NCBI GenBank assembly: GCA_030655315.1
Contig: JAURVT010000043.1
Span: 62,001-126,000 of the forward strand
DNA: 64,000 bases
Reading direction: 5' to 3'
From: Nocardioidaceae bacterium
GTDB lineage: Bacteria; Actinomycetota; Actinomycetes; Propionibacteriales; Nocardioidaceae
The notes under the pieces are model-generated. The model had not been told where the DNA came from and did no database searches. It was given only the letters and a program-made list of their open reading frames with translations. Numbering within the stretch: the stretch's first letter is position 1; each line of letters opens with the position of its first letter. Below, in pieces: positions 42,491 to 50,160 of the stretch. Made by a program: the position numbers and the translations under genes.

Positions 42491-43396
42491 ATGAAGGTCG
42501 TCCTTGCGGGTGGGTCGGGTGCGTTGGGGCGTCGGCTGGCCGGTGCGCTCGCCGCCCGGGGGCACGAGGTGGTGGTCCTGAGTCGCAGGCCGTCGTCCTC
42601 GCCCCACCGCACGGTCTGGTGGGACGGCGCGACGCCCGGCCCGTGGGCGGCGGAGCTCGCGGGGAGCGCGGTGGTCAACCTGGCCGGCGAGCTGGTGGAC
42701 CGACGACCGACCGCGGCGAACGTGGCCCTGCTGAGGCAGTCCCGAGTCGGTCCGACCCGTGCCCTCGCCGCAGCGACGGCGTCGCTGGAGGAGCCCGTGC
42801 CCGTGTGGCTGCAGGCGAGCACGCTGGCCATCTACGGCGACGCCCACGAGGAGGTCCTGACCGAGTCGTCCGCGCTCGCGACCGGGCCCCCGCAGATGGC
42901 GGGCGTGGCGAGAGCCTGGGAGAGGGCCGCCGACGGCGTCGACGCCGAGCGCACCGTCGTCCTGCGGACGAGCATCGTGCTCGACCGCGGCACTCCGGCC
43001 CTGGACCGGCTGACCGGTGTGGTGCGGTGGGGGCTCGGCGGCAGAATCGCGTCGGGCCGGCAGTGGTTCAGCTGGATCCACGTGGACGACTGGCTGAGCA
43101 TCGCCGTCCAGGCCCTGGAGGGTGAGGGGGCGGCGGGCGGCCTGACGGGCGTGGTGCACGCGACGGCGCCCGGTCCGGTCCGCAACGCCGAGCTGATGAG
43201 GCTCCTGCGACAGGCCCTGCGTCGTCCTGCGGCTCCTCCGACGCCGGCCTGGGCGGTCCGAGCGGGGTCGGTGCTGCTGCGCACGGACCCCGCGCTCGCC
43301 CTGACCGGGCGTCGGGCGGTGCCCGCGCGGTTGCAGGACGCCGGCTTCACCTTCGCCCACCCCGAGCTCGAGCAGGCGCTGCCGGACCTGGTCTGA
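42491..43396 (+). CDS. TIGR01777-family NAD(P)-binding epimerase
   Basis: A 301-aa extended-SDR protein. The dinucleotide motif VVLAGGSGALGRRLAGALAARGHEVVVLSR is at residues 3-32, VVNLAGE at about 61-67, and QASTLAIYGD at about 107-116. The C-terminal PARLQDAGFTFAHPELEQAL is the DUF1731 signature of this family (YfcH-like). The reaction is unknown. No good ribosome site precedes the ATG. It is convergent with the PH-domain gene. Confidence 0.88.
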   Translation: MKVVLAGGSGALGRRLAGALAARGHEVVVLSRRPSSSPHRTVWWDGATPGPWAAELAGSAVVNLAGELVDRRPTAANVALLRQSRVGPTRALAAATASLEEPVPVWLQASTLAIYGDAHEEVLTESSALATGPPQMAGVARAWERAADGVDAERTVVLRTSIVLDRGTPALDRLTGVVRWGLGGRIASGRQWFSWIHVDDWLSIAVQALEGEGAAGGLTGVVHATAPGPVRNAELMRLLRQALRRPAAPPTPAWAVRAGSVLLRTDPALALTGRRAVPARLQDAGFTFAHPELEQALPDLV

Positions 43397-43419
43397 CCCG
43401 GCCGGGTAGCCGCCTCTGT

Positions 43420-43782
43420 TCAGCGGGCGCCGATGGCCTCGTTGATCCGGTCGACCGTCCGGTGCGGGTCGTCGACGGTGACGACGATGCGGTCGAACCG
43501 CTCGGCCGGGTCGAGCGTGATGACGATCGCGCGGTCGTATCCCGAGATGTTCCAGAACTGCTTGGTCCCACCGCTGTGGAACGTGCCGGCGAGCCTCCCC
43601 GGCAGGCCGAGCCCGGGAGCACGCCAGCCCTTGGGCTCGTGCCTCATGCCCGGGTCGAAGGTGGCTCCCCGGACGTGCTCCAGCGGAATGTGCAGGCGCC
43701 GGGTGAACGACCACATCTTGCCGAGCCCGACCGGCTCGACGGTGAGGTCGTGGGAGCTGATGGTCACGTCGTTGGTGCTCAT
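43420..43782 (-). CDS. Bacterial PH-domain-like protein
   Basis: A 120-aa soluble protein with the pattern of the bacterial PH-like (DUF304-related) domain: HIPLEHVRGATFDPGM...PKGWRAPGLGLPGRLAGTFHSGGTKQFWNISGYDRAIVITLDPAERFDRIVVTVDDP. It lacks transmembrane segments. GATCAGGAGGACCC gives a strong ribosome site. Its ATG overlaps the stop of the TetR gene (ATGA), so the regulator probably controls it. Function unknown. Confidence 0.75.
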   Translation of the reverse strand: MSTNDVTISSHDLTVEPVGLGKMWSFTRRLHIPLEHVRGATFDPGMRHEPKGWRAPGLGLPGRLAGTFHSGGTKQFWNISGYDRAIVITLDPAERFDRIVVTVDDPHRTVDRINEAIGAR

Positions 43783-44153
43783 GTGGGTCCTCCTGATCGA
43801 GGAAGTCCCGCTCGGGTGAGCAGGCGTCTTCCCAGCTGTTCCTCGGTGATGTCGTGCGCCTCCAGGACGCCGGCGATCCGTTCTCGCACGTGCGGGTCGC
43901 CGGGGGCGAGCTCCAGCAGCCCGATCAGTGCCAGGTCGAGTCGCGACGCCGGGTCCCTCGTGGTGTCGACCGCGTCGAGAGCCCGCATGAAGAGCCCGTG
44001 CTTGCTCCCGAAGGCGCCGTAGAGGCTGCCCCGGTGCACACCGGTGGCCTCGACGAGGTTGTCGACCGAGGTCGCTGCATAGCCTCGCTGCCGGAAGACC
44101 TCGGCAGCGGCATCCACCGCCTCCGATTCCTGGAACGTTCGTGTGCGGCCCAT
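43779..44153 (-). CDS. Short TetR-family regulator
   Basis: A 124-aa protein starting MGRTRTFQESEAVDAAAEVFRQRGYAATSVDNLVEATGVHRGSLYGAFGSKHGLFMRAL, a typical TetR DNA-binding domain (residues 1-60). The ligand domain is only about 60 residues, well short of the usual 130 or so, yet the frame closes neatly on the next gene's start, so this looks like a genuinely short member or an old truncation. A TTGA/TCAA half-dyad (44157-44174) just upstream may be its own operator. Confidence 0.75.
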   Translation of the reverse strand: MGRTRTFQESEAVDAAAEVFRQRGYAATSVDNLVEATGVHRGSLYGAFGSKHGLFMRALDAVDTTRDPASRLDLALIGLLELAPGDPHVRERIAGVLEAHDITEEQLGRRLLTRAGLPRSGGPT

Positions 44154-44307
44154 GTTTTGAGAATAGTCATTCAAGAACGATCGATCAAGTACCCAGCCGC
44201 GCTGGACCGCCGGTCCGGTGAACCCTGGATGAACGTCCGCCGGTTCGGCTCACGAGCGCGCTCGCCTCGCCGACCGTGACGTCGATGGCCACGCAGCAGG
44301 AGGTTCG

Positions 44308-46110
44308 ATGAGGGTCGCGAGGGCGCACGGCGTGACGGCATCGGCGGCGACGCGAGCCGGCGACGGTCTCCTGCGTCTGGTCACGTCGGGCGACGAGTCC
44401 GGGCACGGCGGTGTGGAGGTCGGAGCACTGGCGACGGCCGCCGTGATGGCTCCGGCGGACGCCGACGTGAGCGCGGTGGACGAGATCTTCCGTCGCCAGC
44501 CCGCCCTGCGGTGCGTCGTGCTCGACATCACCGGAGCCCCCAGGCTGATCGACCGCACGTGGTACGAGTCGCTGATGACCGGGCCGATGGGCTACGGGCG
44601 TCTGCTGTTCTCGCGCCGGCTCCTGCGCGACGTCGTGCCGATCCGGTCGGTCGTCCTCGACGCCCGCACGACGGTCGCGAGCGCGGCCGCCGTGATCATC
44701 GAGCACGGCAGCGCAGGCACCGTGCACGAGGCCGTCCTCGTCGCGTGGACGGACGGGACGCTGGGCGTCGTCACGGCCGCCGCGGTCTTCGAGCAGCTGG
44801 CCCGCCACTTCGCGCACCAGTCGATGCACGACCCGATGACCGGGCTGCCGAACCGCTCGCTGCTCATGCACCGGCTGTACCGGGCCGACCGTGACACCGA
44901 GCCGACCGTCCTGCTGTACGTGGACCTGGACCGGTTCAAGGACGTCAACGACCACCTCGGCCACGCCGCCGGCGACGAGGTCCTCGTGCAGTTCGCGCAA
45001 CGCCTGCTGGGCGTCGTGGGGGAGGAGGACGTCGTCGCCCGCCTGGGTGGCGACGAGTTCGCCGTCCTGAGGACCGGGAACCACACGAGGACCACGATCA
45101 CGGCCCTCGCCGAGCGGCTGGTCCTCGAGGCGGCGGCGCCGTTCGTGGTCGGGTCCGGCGAGGACCAGCAGCTGGTCCACCTGGGTGCCAGCGTCGGCGT
45201 GGCCCGCTCCGACGTCGAAGGAAGCGAGCAGCACCGGTGGCCGTGGGACGTGATCCTGCGGCACGCGGACCTGGCCATCTACCGGGCCAAGGCGCAGGGG
45301 CGCGGTCGCTCGGCGCACTTCGAGCCGAGCCTGCTCGTCGACCTCGAGAAGTCCGGGACCCGAGCGCGACGCGACGTCGAGCGACGGCTGCGGCACGCCA
45401 TCTCCGCCGACCGGATCGCCGTGCACTTCCAGCCCGTCGTCGACCTCGCCACCGGGCAGCCCGTGGGTCACGAGGCGCTGGCGCGCTGGGACGACCCCGA
45501 GCTGGGCCCGGTGAGCCCCGGGGAGTTCATCCCCGTCGCGGAGACCGCCGGCCTCGTCACCGACCTGGGGCGCCGCGTCCTCGACCAGGCCTGCCGGCAC
45601 GCCGCGCGGTGGACCGACCGGACCGCGGCCGGTCTGCTGTCGGTCGTCTCGGTCAACGTCTCACCGGTCCAGCTCGCCGACCGGGGCTTCGTGGCCGACG
45701 TCGAGACGGCCCTGCGGGAGAGCGGGCTCGCACCGGGCCGACTGTGCCTGGAGATCACCGAGACGGCCGCCATCGACGACGTCGCGTCCGCGGCCCGACG
45801 CCTCGGCCGGCTGCGGGACCTCGGCGTGCGCCTCGCGCTCGACGACTTCGGCACCGGTCACTCCTCGCTCACCCTGCTGCGCGAGCTGCCCGTCCACGTC
45901 CTCAAGATCGACCGCTCGTTCATCGCGAGGATCACCACCGACCGCGGTGACGCCGTGCTCGTCGCGCTGCTCGTCGACGCCGCGCACCGGCTCGGCCTCG
46001 ACGTCTGCGCCGAGGGCGTCGAGACCAGGGCCCAGGCGGACGCGCTGGTCGAGATGGGGTGCGACCTCGCGCAGGGCTGGCTCTACGGTCGCCCCGCCCC
46101 GCCCGTCTGA
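44308..46110 (+). CDS. CBS-like/GGDEF/EAL cyclic-di-GMP protein
   Basis: A 600-aa cytoplasmic protein. Residues about 50-170 look like a CBS-pair sensor (LIDRTWYESLMTGPMGYGRLLFSRR). A GGDEF domain follows (about 175-345) with intact LGGDEFAVL; the position of the RxxD inhibitory site instead reads GEED. The EAL domain (about 355-600) has EALARW, NVSP, EITE, DDFGTGHSS, LKIDRSF, EGVET and QGWLYGRP, so both cyclase and phosphodiesterase chemistry appear possible. No membrane segment. CAGGAGG (44297-44303) fixes the start. Monocistronic. Confidence 0.93.
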   Translation: MRVARAHGVTASAATRAGDGLLRLVTSGDESGHGGVEVGALATAAVMAPADADVSAVDEIFRRQPALRCVVLDITGAPRLIDRTWYESLMTGPMGYGRLLFSRRLLRDVVPIRSVVLDARTTVASAAAVIIEHGSAGTVHEAVLVAWTDGTLGVVTAAAVFEQLARHFAHQSMHDPMTGLPNRSLLMHRLYRADRDTEPTVLLYVDLDRFKDVNDHLGHAAGDEVLVQFAQRLLGVVGEEDVVARLGGDEFAVLRTGNHTRTTITALAERLVLEAAAPFVVGSGEDQQLVHLGASVGVARSDVEGSEQHRWPWDVILRHADLAIYRAKAQGRGRSAHFEPSLLVDLEKSGTRARRDVERRLRHAISADRIAVHFQPVVDLATGQPVGHEALARWDDPELGPVSPGEFIPVAETAGLVTDLGRRVLDQACRHAARWTDRTAAGLLSVVSVNVSPVQLADRGFVADVETALRESGLAPGRLCLEITETAAIDDVASAARRLGRLRDLGVRLALDDFGTGHSSLTLLRELPVHVLKIDRSFIARITTDRGDAVLVALLVDAAHRLGLDVCAEGVETRAQADALVEMGCDLAQGWLYGRPAPPV

Positions 46111-46203
46111 GCCACGAGCTCGGGGGACGCGGCCGACCCGACCGCTGGCGGTTCCGTCAGACGGAAGGACCTGCTGGCACGCTGTGACCTGGAGCACGAC
46201 GCT

Positions 46204-47478
46204 GTGGCCATGGATCCCTCGGTCGACGCCCCGTCCTCTCAGCGTGCAATGCCGGGCGCGCACCGGTGGGCGGTCGCGCTCTGCTGGCTGGCCGTGGCGT
46301 TCGACGGGTTCGACCTCGTCGTCCTCGGCGCCGTCATCCCGACGCTGATCGAGACCGGCGACCTCGGCTTCGATCCCGCGTCCGCGACGCTCGCCGCGAC
46401 CGTCGGCCTGGTCGGCGTCGGCCTGGGCGCCCTGGCCATCGGACCGCTCACCGACCGGTTCGGACGCCGCCGGACCCTCATCGCCTGCGTCGCGAGCTTC
46501 TCGTTGTTCACGCTGCTGATCGCGGTGGCGCCGAGCCTGGAGGTCTTCGTCGCCCTGCGGTTCCTGGCCGGACTCGGCCTGGGTGGGTGCCTGCCGATCG
46601 CGCTCGCGTTCATGAGCGAGGCCTCGCCGGACGGTCGTGCCGGTGCGGCCGTCACGCGCACCATGACCGGCTACCACGTCGGCGCCGTCCTGACCGCCCT
46701 CCTCGCGCTGCTCCTGGTGCAGGAGCTCGGCCTGGACTGGCGCTCGTTGTTCGTGGTCGGGGGCGTGGCGGGTCTGGTGTCCGTGCCGTTGATGTGGGCC
46801 AGGATGCCCGAGTCCGAGGCGTACCTGCGGGCCCGCGAGGCCGGGGCCGCGGGCACCCAGGTGGCGAGCGCACCCGTCGCGGCCCTGCTGCGCGGGAGGT
46901 ACCTGCGGATCAGCATCGGCCTGTGGGTGGCATCCTTCATGGGCCTGCTGCTCGTGTACGGCCTCAACACGTGGCTGCCGACGATCATGCGGGCCGCCGG
47001 CTACGAGGTGGGCGCGTCCCTCGGCCTGCTGCTGGTGCTCAACGTCGGCGCCGTCGCCGGCCTGGTGGTCGGTGGACGGGTCTCCGACGCCCGCGGCAAC
47101 AAGCCCAGCGTGCTCGCCTGGTTCGCGCTCGCCGCGGTGTTCCTGGCCGGCCTCAGCATCCGGCTGGAGTCCCAGGTGCTGCTGTACGTCGCGGTCTTCG
47201 TCACCGGCTTCTTCGTCTTCAGCGCCCAGGTGCTCGTCTACGCCTTCGTCGGCCAGCTCTACCCGACCGACGCCCGCGGCACGGCGCTCGGCTTCGCCTC
47301 CGGCGTCGGCCGGCTCGGCGCGATCCTCGGCCCGTCCATCACCGGCGTGCTCGTGACGGCGGGCATCGAGTACCCGTGGGGCTTCTACGTGTTCTCGCTC
47401 GCCGCGGTGCTCGCCGTCGTGGCGCTGTCGTTCGTGCCCGCCGACCGGCCCGTCGCCGACCCGGTCACCACCGCCTGA
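46204..47478 (+). CDS. MFS transporter, aromatic acid:H+ symporter type
   Basis: A 424-aa major facilitator protein with about 12 membrane helices. The first helix carries AFDGFDLVVLGAVIPTL, the DGxD pattern of the AAHS (PcaK/BenK-like) family; the loop 2-3 motif reads GPLTDRFGRRRTL. It probably imports an aromatic acid, a second such route beside the ABC importer at 12.5-17.2 kb. GGAG (46191-46194) favours the GTG at 46204; an ATG at 46210 is the alternative. Its 3' end overlaps the convergent TetR gene by 94 bp. Confidence 0.88.
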   Translation: MAMDPSVDAPSSQRAMPGAHRWAVALCWLAVAFDGFDLVVLGAVIPTLIETGDLGFDPASATLAATVGLVGVGLGALAIGPLTDRFGRRRTLIACVASFSLFTLLIAVAPSLEVFVALRFLAGLGLGGCLPIALAFMSEASPDGRAGAAVTRTMTGYHVGAVLTALLALLLVQELGLDWRSLFVVGGVAGLVSVPLMWARMPESEAYLRAREAGAAGTQVASAPVAALLRGRYLRISIGLWVASFMGLLLVYGLNTWLPTIMRAAGYEVGASLGLLLVLNVGAVAGLVVGGRVSDARGNKPSVLAWFALAAVFLAGLSIRLESQVLLYVAVFVTGFFVFSAQVLVYAFVGQLYPTDARGTALGFASGVGRLGAILGPSITGVLVTAGIEYPWGFYVFSLAAVLAVVALSFVPADRPVADPVTTA

Positions 47479-48050
47479 GACGGTCGGGTCCGGGGGTCGG
47501 TCGGGTCCAGGGCCGCGGTGAGCCACGGGAGCACCACGTCGTCGAGCTGGGCACCGGTGACGTCGTCGAGCCCGTCGAGCTCGAGGAAGTGGCGTCCGAT
47601 CGTCAGTCCGAGGATCGCGCAGACGACCAGCGTCGCCCGCAGCGACGTGTCGCCGTCGGCGGGACCGTCCCCGGCCCGCGCGAGGCGGTGCGCCCGCTCG
47701 TCCAGGAAGTGCTTCATCGCCGACGCCGCCTCGGGGGAGGTGAGCATCGAGCGCACCAGCGCGCGCGTCTGTGGCGGCAACGACCCCAGGCGGACGCCCA
47801 GGACGTCGCGCAGGTGCCGGCCGAGGTCGCCGAGGTCGTCGTCGACGGGAAGCTGGACGGCCTCGGCGAACAGCGCGTCCTTGCTGCCGTAGTGCTGCAG
47901 GACGAGCGACGGATCGACCCCGGCGCGCTCGGCGATCGCTCGCACCGTCGCGCCCTGGAGGCCCTTGGCCCCGAACTCGGCCTGCGCCGACTCCAGGATC
48001 CTGCGCCCCGTCTCGGCCCGCTGCGCTGCTCGTGAGGTCGTCGGTGCCAT
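47385..48050 (-). CDS. TetR-family regulator
   Basis: A 221-aa regulator: TetR HTH (ILESAQAEFGAKGLQGATVRAIAERAGVDPSLVLQHYGSKDALFAEA, residues about 18-64), then a helical ligand domain (about 75-190) and a Ser/Thr-rich tail encoded across the MFS gene's 3' end. It is divergent from the SDR gene, and the 77-base gap holds dyads built from CTCAAC/GTTGAG half-sites, so it likely represses both. The ATG at 48050 is preferred over one at 48059. Confidence 0.88.
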   Translation of the reverse strand: MAPTTSRAAQRAETGRRILESAQAEFGAKGLQGATVRAIAERAGVDPSLVLQHYGSKDALFAEAVQLPVDDDLGDLGRHLRDVLGVRLGSLPPQTRALVRSMLTSPEAASAMKHFLDERAHRLARAGDGPADGDTSLRATLVVCAILGLTIGRHFLELDGLDDVTGAQLDDVVLPWLTAALDPTDPRTRPSQAVVTGSATGRSAGTNDSATTASTAASENT

Positions 48051-48066
48051 GGATCTCACTCTACAG

Positions 48067-48107
48067 GCGTTGAGCGACGGTGCTAGCCTGGCTCAACACG
48101 CGTTGAG
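48067..48107. promoter_or_regulatory. TetR operator region
   Basis: CTCAACACGCGTTGAG (48092-48107) is a near-perfect 16-bp dyad, and a further half-site GCGTTGAG is at 48067-48074. They lie between the divergent TetR and SDR starts and probably bind the TetR protein. Confidence 0.6.
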
Positions 48108-48127
48108 TGAAACGAGAAGGAGCGCTC

Positions 48128-48841
48128 ATGACGGATCGAGACACGACGGCACCCGCTGACACGGTGCTGCTGGTGGGCGCCTCACGTGGTCTGGGCCTGG
48201 CCCTGGCGGCGGCCTACCTCGACCGCGGCGCGCAGGTGGTCGCCACCGTGCGCGGCGACGACCACCCCGAGCTGCGCCGGCTGGCCGAGCAGGGCGACGG
48301 CGCGCTCACCATCGAGCACGTCGACATCGATCGGCCGGACGAGGTCGAGGCGTTGCGCGACCGGCTCGGCGGGGCCCGCTTCACGGTCCTGCACGTCAAT
48401 GCCGGGGTCACCCACCGCGAGGACCTGACCGTCGCCGACATCGACACCGACGAGTTCATCCGGGTGATGGTCACCAACGCCCTGAGCCCGCTGCGCCTGA
48501 TCGAGCGCCTCGACGGCGTCGTCGACCCCCACGGCACGATCGCCGTCATGTCGTCCGGGCAGGGGAGCATCGCGAACAACGAGCGGGGTGGGTTCGAGGT
48601 CTACCGGGCCAGCAAGTCCGCGCTGAACCAGCTCATGCGCAGCTATGCGGCCCGGCACCGCGACGACCCGCGGACCCTGCTGCTCCTGGCACCGGGCTGG
48701 GTGAGGACCGCGCTGGGCGGCCCCGGGGCCCGGCTCACGCCGCAGGAGAGCGCGGTCGACGTGGTGGAGACCGTCCTGGCTCAGCGTGGGCACGGTGGCC
48801 TGCAGTTCCTGGACCGTCACGCCGGGACAGTGGCCTGGTGA
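48128..48841 (+). CDS. Short-chain dehydrogenase/reductase
   Basis: A 237-aa Rossmann-fold SDR. The cofactor loop reads VLLVGASRGLGLALAAAYLDRG (residues about 13-34), NAGV is at about 93-96, the catalytic Ser is in VMSSGQGS and the YRASK dyad is at about 159-163. Shorter and more divergent than classical SDRs, like the C-factor/csgA group. GAAGGAG precedes the ATG. Its stop overlaps the start of an amidohydrolase remnant, so it was probably the first gene of a two-gene operon. Confidence 0.88.
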   Translation: MTDRDTTAPADTVLLVGASRGLGLALAAAYLDRGAQVVATVRGDDHPELRRLAEQGDGALTIEHVDIDRPDEVEALRDRLGGARFTVLHVNAGVTHREDLTVADIDTDEFIRVMVTNALSPLRLIERLDGVVDPHGTIAVMSSGQGSIANNERGGFEVYRASKSALNQLMRSYAARHRDDPRTLLLLAPGWVRTALGGPGARLTPQESAVDVVETVLAQRGHGGLQFLDRHAGTVAW

Positions 48842-48942
48842 GCACCCTCTCGCCGGTCGGCGTGGACGAGTACGTCGACACCACCGTCATCGCGATCGAG
48901 GAGCACTGGACGACGCCGGCCCTCGCAGCCGCGCTGGAGTGA
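48838..48942 (+). pseudogene. Amidohydrolase 5' remnant (34 codons)
   Basis: The GTG start overlaps the SDR stop (GTGA), and the reading frame encodes VDTTVIAIEEHWTTPALAAALE before a TGA at 48940. IAIEEHWTTPAL is the usual opening of metal-dependent amidohydrolases/decarboxylases of the amidohydrolase-2 family (about 300-350 aa, gamma-resorcylate and carboxymuconate-semialdehyde decarboxylase relatives). Nothing downstream in any frame continues the protein, so the gene appears to have been lost by deletion, leaving a stub. Confidence 0.6.
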
Positions 48943-48949
48943 CCGCGCC

Positions 48950-49000
48950 GCCGTCATGGGGAGTCGGGCGACGCGGCCACGGACATCGTTCCCTGTCACC
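48950..49000. repeat. Copy A of a 51-bp spaced repeat
   Basis: Shares with 52743-52793 a 24-base block (48977-49000; 20 of 24 identical, core TCGTTCCC and GTCACC) and an 11-base block at its left end (9 of 11 matching), at exactly the same distance, while the middle 15-16 bases differ. A perfect 12-bp palindrome GTCACCGGTGAC (48995-49006) straddles the right end. Possibly a dispersed extragenic repeat. Confidence 0.4.
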
Positions 49001-49129
49001 GGTGACATCAAACCTCCCGACACCACCGGAGCCTGGCGGTGGGGCGAGGTGGCCGGCTGGAGTCCGACCACCCGGGCAACCACCGCGACCGGCGTGGCGG
49101 CCGCCGGGCCGCTCAGGCACGATGCCTGC

Positions 49130-49735
49130 ATGGACCGAGAGGCTCGACCAACCGGTGGACGAAGTAGGCGAGTCGAGCTCGCCGTCGTGCACGTCGTGGA
49201 GGCGGACTGGGCGCGCGTCAGGGCCGTCCGCCTGACCGCCCTGGCCGAGTCGCCCCGGGCGTTCGGCTCGTCCCACGCCCGGGAGGCCGCATATGACGAG
49301 GCCGATTGGCGCCGCTGGTGCCGCGACACGTCCACGTTCCTCGCGACGCGTGACGGCGCTCCGATCGGGATGGTGGCCGGGGTCGGCGGGACCAGCCATG
49401 ACGAGCGCAAGGTCGTCGCGATGTGGCTCGATCCGGGCCACCGGGGGACGGGTGCCGCGGCGGCGCTCCTCGTCGCCGTGTAGGACTGGGCCCTGGGCGA
49501 CGGCGCGACCACGTTGGCGCTGTGGGTCACGCGGGGCAACGACGCCGCCACCGGCCTGTACCGGCGGGCCGGGTTCACCGCGACGGGCGACTCCAAGCCT
49601 CTCCCGAGCGACCCGACCCTCGTCGAGGACCTGTTGGTCCTCGACCTGGTGTCCACGGTGGCGGGCCGCGGCGGTGGCTCGGCGGGTCGGTCGGCGTCAC
49701 CCGATGTTCGGCGACCGGAGGGTCGCATTCGGTGA
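49130..49735 (+). pseudogene. GNAT acetyltransferase split by an in-frame TAG
   Basis: The frame encodes a GNAT protein: RAVRLTALAESPRAFGSSHAREAAYDEADWRRW, the acetyl-CoA motif VVAMWLDPGHRGTGAAAALLVAV, then a TAG at 49481-49483 (codon 118), then in the same frame DWALGDGATTLALWVTRGNDAATGLYRRAGF, the second half of the fold. A single base change (for example from GAG) would make this stop. Either a recent nonsense pseudogene or a sequencing error. The ATG has CACGAT 6 bases upstream inside the dyad CAGGCA-CGA-TGCCTG (49114-49128). Confidence 0.8.
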
Positions 49736-49854
49736 GGCGAGGGCGGAGTCGTCCGTGACGGCCGCGAGCATCCCGCCCACGGCCCTCGCGCCACGGTTCG
49801 GGGCCGGGTCCCGAGCGGCGTGACGATGCTGGGCATCGACACTTGCCAGGGCGA

Positions 49855-49870
49855 TCGAACGTGTGTTCGA
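49855..49870 (+). promoter_or_regulatory. Canonical LexA (SOS) box
   Basis: TCGAAC-GTGT-GTTCGA is a perfect match to the Gram-positive/actinobacterial LexA site TCGAAC-N4-GTTCGA. It ends 8 bases before the GTG of the 67-aa ORF, overlapping where a leaderless -10 would lie, a position suited to repression. Confidence 0.8.
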
Positions 49871-49878
49871 CTGACCTC

Positions 49879-50082
49879 GTGAGTCGAGACGGCGAGACGG
49901 AGCGGCAGTGGGCCGCGGGGTACGAAGCGGCGCGGACGTACTGCCTGACCCGAGGTGCGGTGCACGCGCAGCACCTGAGACCCGCGTCGCCCAGCCCGGC
50001 CTTCGAGGCCGGCTACGACTGGGGGGTCTGGGACTACGAGGACGCCAACGGTCTGCCCCACGGCCGCGAGCGGGGCGCCTAG
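49879..50082 (+). CDS. Small SOS-box-controlled protein, unknown function
   Basis: A 67-aa acidic protein from a GTG start: ERQWAAGYEAARTYCLTRGAVHAQHLRP, then FEAGYDWGVWDYEDANGLPHGRERG. The spacing of W, GY, A, Y, G and a closing G-x-W-x-x-x-x-x-x-G-L faintly recalls the helicase-associated (HA) repeat, as a single unit; this is a weak resemblance. No membrane segment. The LexA box just upstream predicts induction by DNA damage. The ribosome site is weak (leaderless start likely). Confidence 0.6.
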   Translation: MSRDGETERQWAAGYEAARTYCLTRGAVHAQHLRPASPSPAFEAGYDWGVWDYEDANGLPHGRERGA

Positions 50083-50148
50083 TCGGGGTGGGCGTGGCAC
50101 CTCTCGCCTCGGGACGGCGGCATCGTCCGCACCGTCCCGGACGACTGG

Positions 50149-50154
50149 CACGAT
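50149..50154 (+). promoter_or_regulatory. Leaderless -10 hexamer (CACGAT)
   Basis: CACGAT lies 6 bases before the ATG at 50161. The same 11 bases GGCACGATGCC also precede the split acetyltransferase gene (49116-49126) at the same distance. Confidence 0.35.
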
Positions 50155-50160
50155 GCCGGG

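Noticed and set aside
43779-44153. A frameshifted full-length TetR gene
   Set aside because: No continuation of a TetR ligand domain is visible in other frames, and the stop overlaps the next start neatly, so I kept it as an intact short gene.
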